Source: Allopontixanthobacter sp041552775
GTDB taxonomy: Bacteria > Pseudomonadota > Alphaproteobacteria > Sphingomonadales > Sphingomonadaceae
Reading direction: 5' to 3'
DNA length: 5,723 bases
Assembly (NCBI GenBank): GCA_041552775.1
Contig: JBFEKH010000125.1
Coordinates: 1 to 5,723 of the forward strand
A model generated the notes under the pieces. That model was given only the letters and a program-made list of their open reading frames with translations. It made no database searches and was not told where the DNA came from. Both the position numbers and the translations under genes were made by a program. Shown here in pieces: positions 5,634 to 5,723 of the stretch. How positions within the stretch are numbered: position 1 is the stretch's first letter; the number at the start of each line of letters is the position of its first letter.

Positions 5634-5723
5634 GTGCATGCAGATAAGGCACCGAACGGCTTGCGGCAATGGTCTGCGGTGGTACTTGCTTCGCGGTGCC
5701 AGCCACATACAGGATTTGCCCAT

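Noticed and set aside
1..5723. Search for a novel defence, mobile or repeat-based system
   Set aside because: By eye I found no direct-repeat array, transposase, integrase, reverse transcriptase, nuclease, toxin or attachment-site pair. The gene content is housekeeping and metabolic, with consistent base use throughout.

Overview
This window looks like ordinary chromosome from an alphaproteobacterium. The best guess is the order Sphingomonadales, in the Erythrobacteraceae or Sphingomonadaceae. This rests on the moderately high GC content, the codon use, and my recollection of how the recognisable proteins read in that group; no marker gene in the window proves it. I see no mobile element, CRISPR array, RNA gene, phage gene or toxin-antitoxin pair, and no obviously novel multi-gene system.

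Layout from left to right. Bases 1-75 hold the last 24 codons of a plus-strand gene that enters from outside the window. Its end is tentatively CarD-like. A strong intrinsic terminator at 119-146 closes that unit. Two plus-strand lipoprotein genes follow, 48 bases apart and probably co-transcribed. The first is a 250-residue head-GIN (DUF2807) protein with a regular Gly-Ser-Gly coil repeat. The second is a 110-residue charged, probably coiled-coil lipoprotein of unknown function. The second gene runs almost end to end into a minus-strand gene for Sua5-type threonylcarbamoyl-AMP synthase, with only 3 bases between the stop codons. This enzyme makes the activated intermediate for the t6A37 tRNA modification.

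A 96-base intergenic region separates sua5 from a divergent plus-strand gene. That gene encodes a large (about 580-residue) acyl-CoA dehydrogenase of the DmdC-like type with a C-terminal extension. It converges, across a 35-base gap, with a minus-strand gene for a PQQ-type glucose/sorbosone dehydrogenase beta-propeller. The propeller is tethered by one N-terminal membrane segment. The right edge may hold the end of another minus-strand gene, but this is not established.

The genes do not form one pathway. Translation fidelity (sua5), acyl-CoA oxidation, periplasmic sugar or alcohol oxidation and two envelope lipoproteins simply sit side by side. The points most worth a second look are the GSG-repeat lipoprotein with its different predicted sorting signal from its neighbour, the uncharacterised small lipoprotein with a C-x7-C element, the two tight convergent junctions without visible terminators, and the uncertain start and upstream context of the PQQ-type dehydrogenase.
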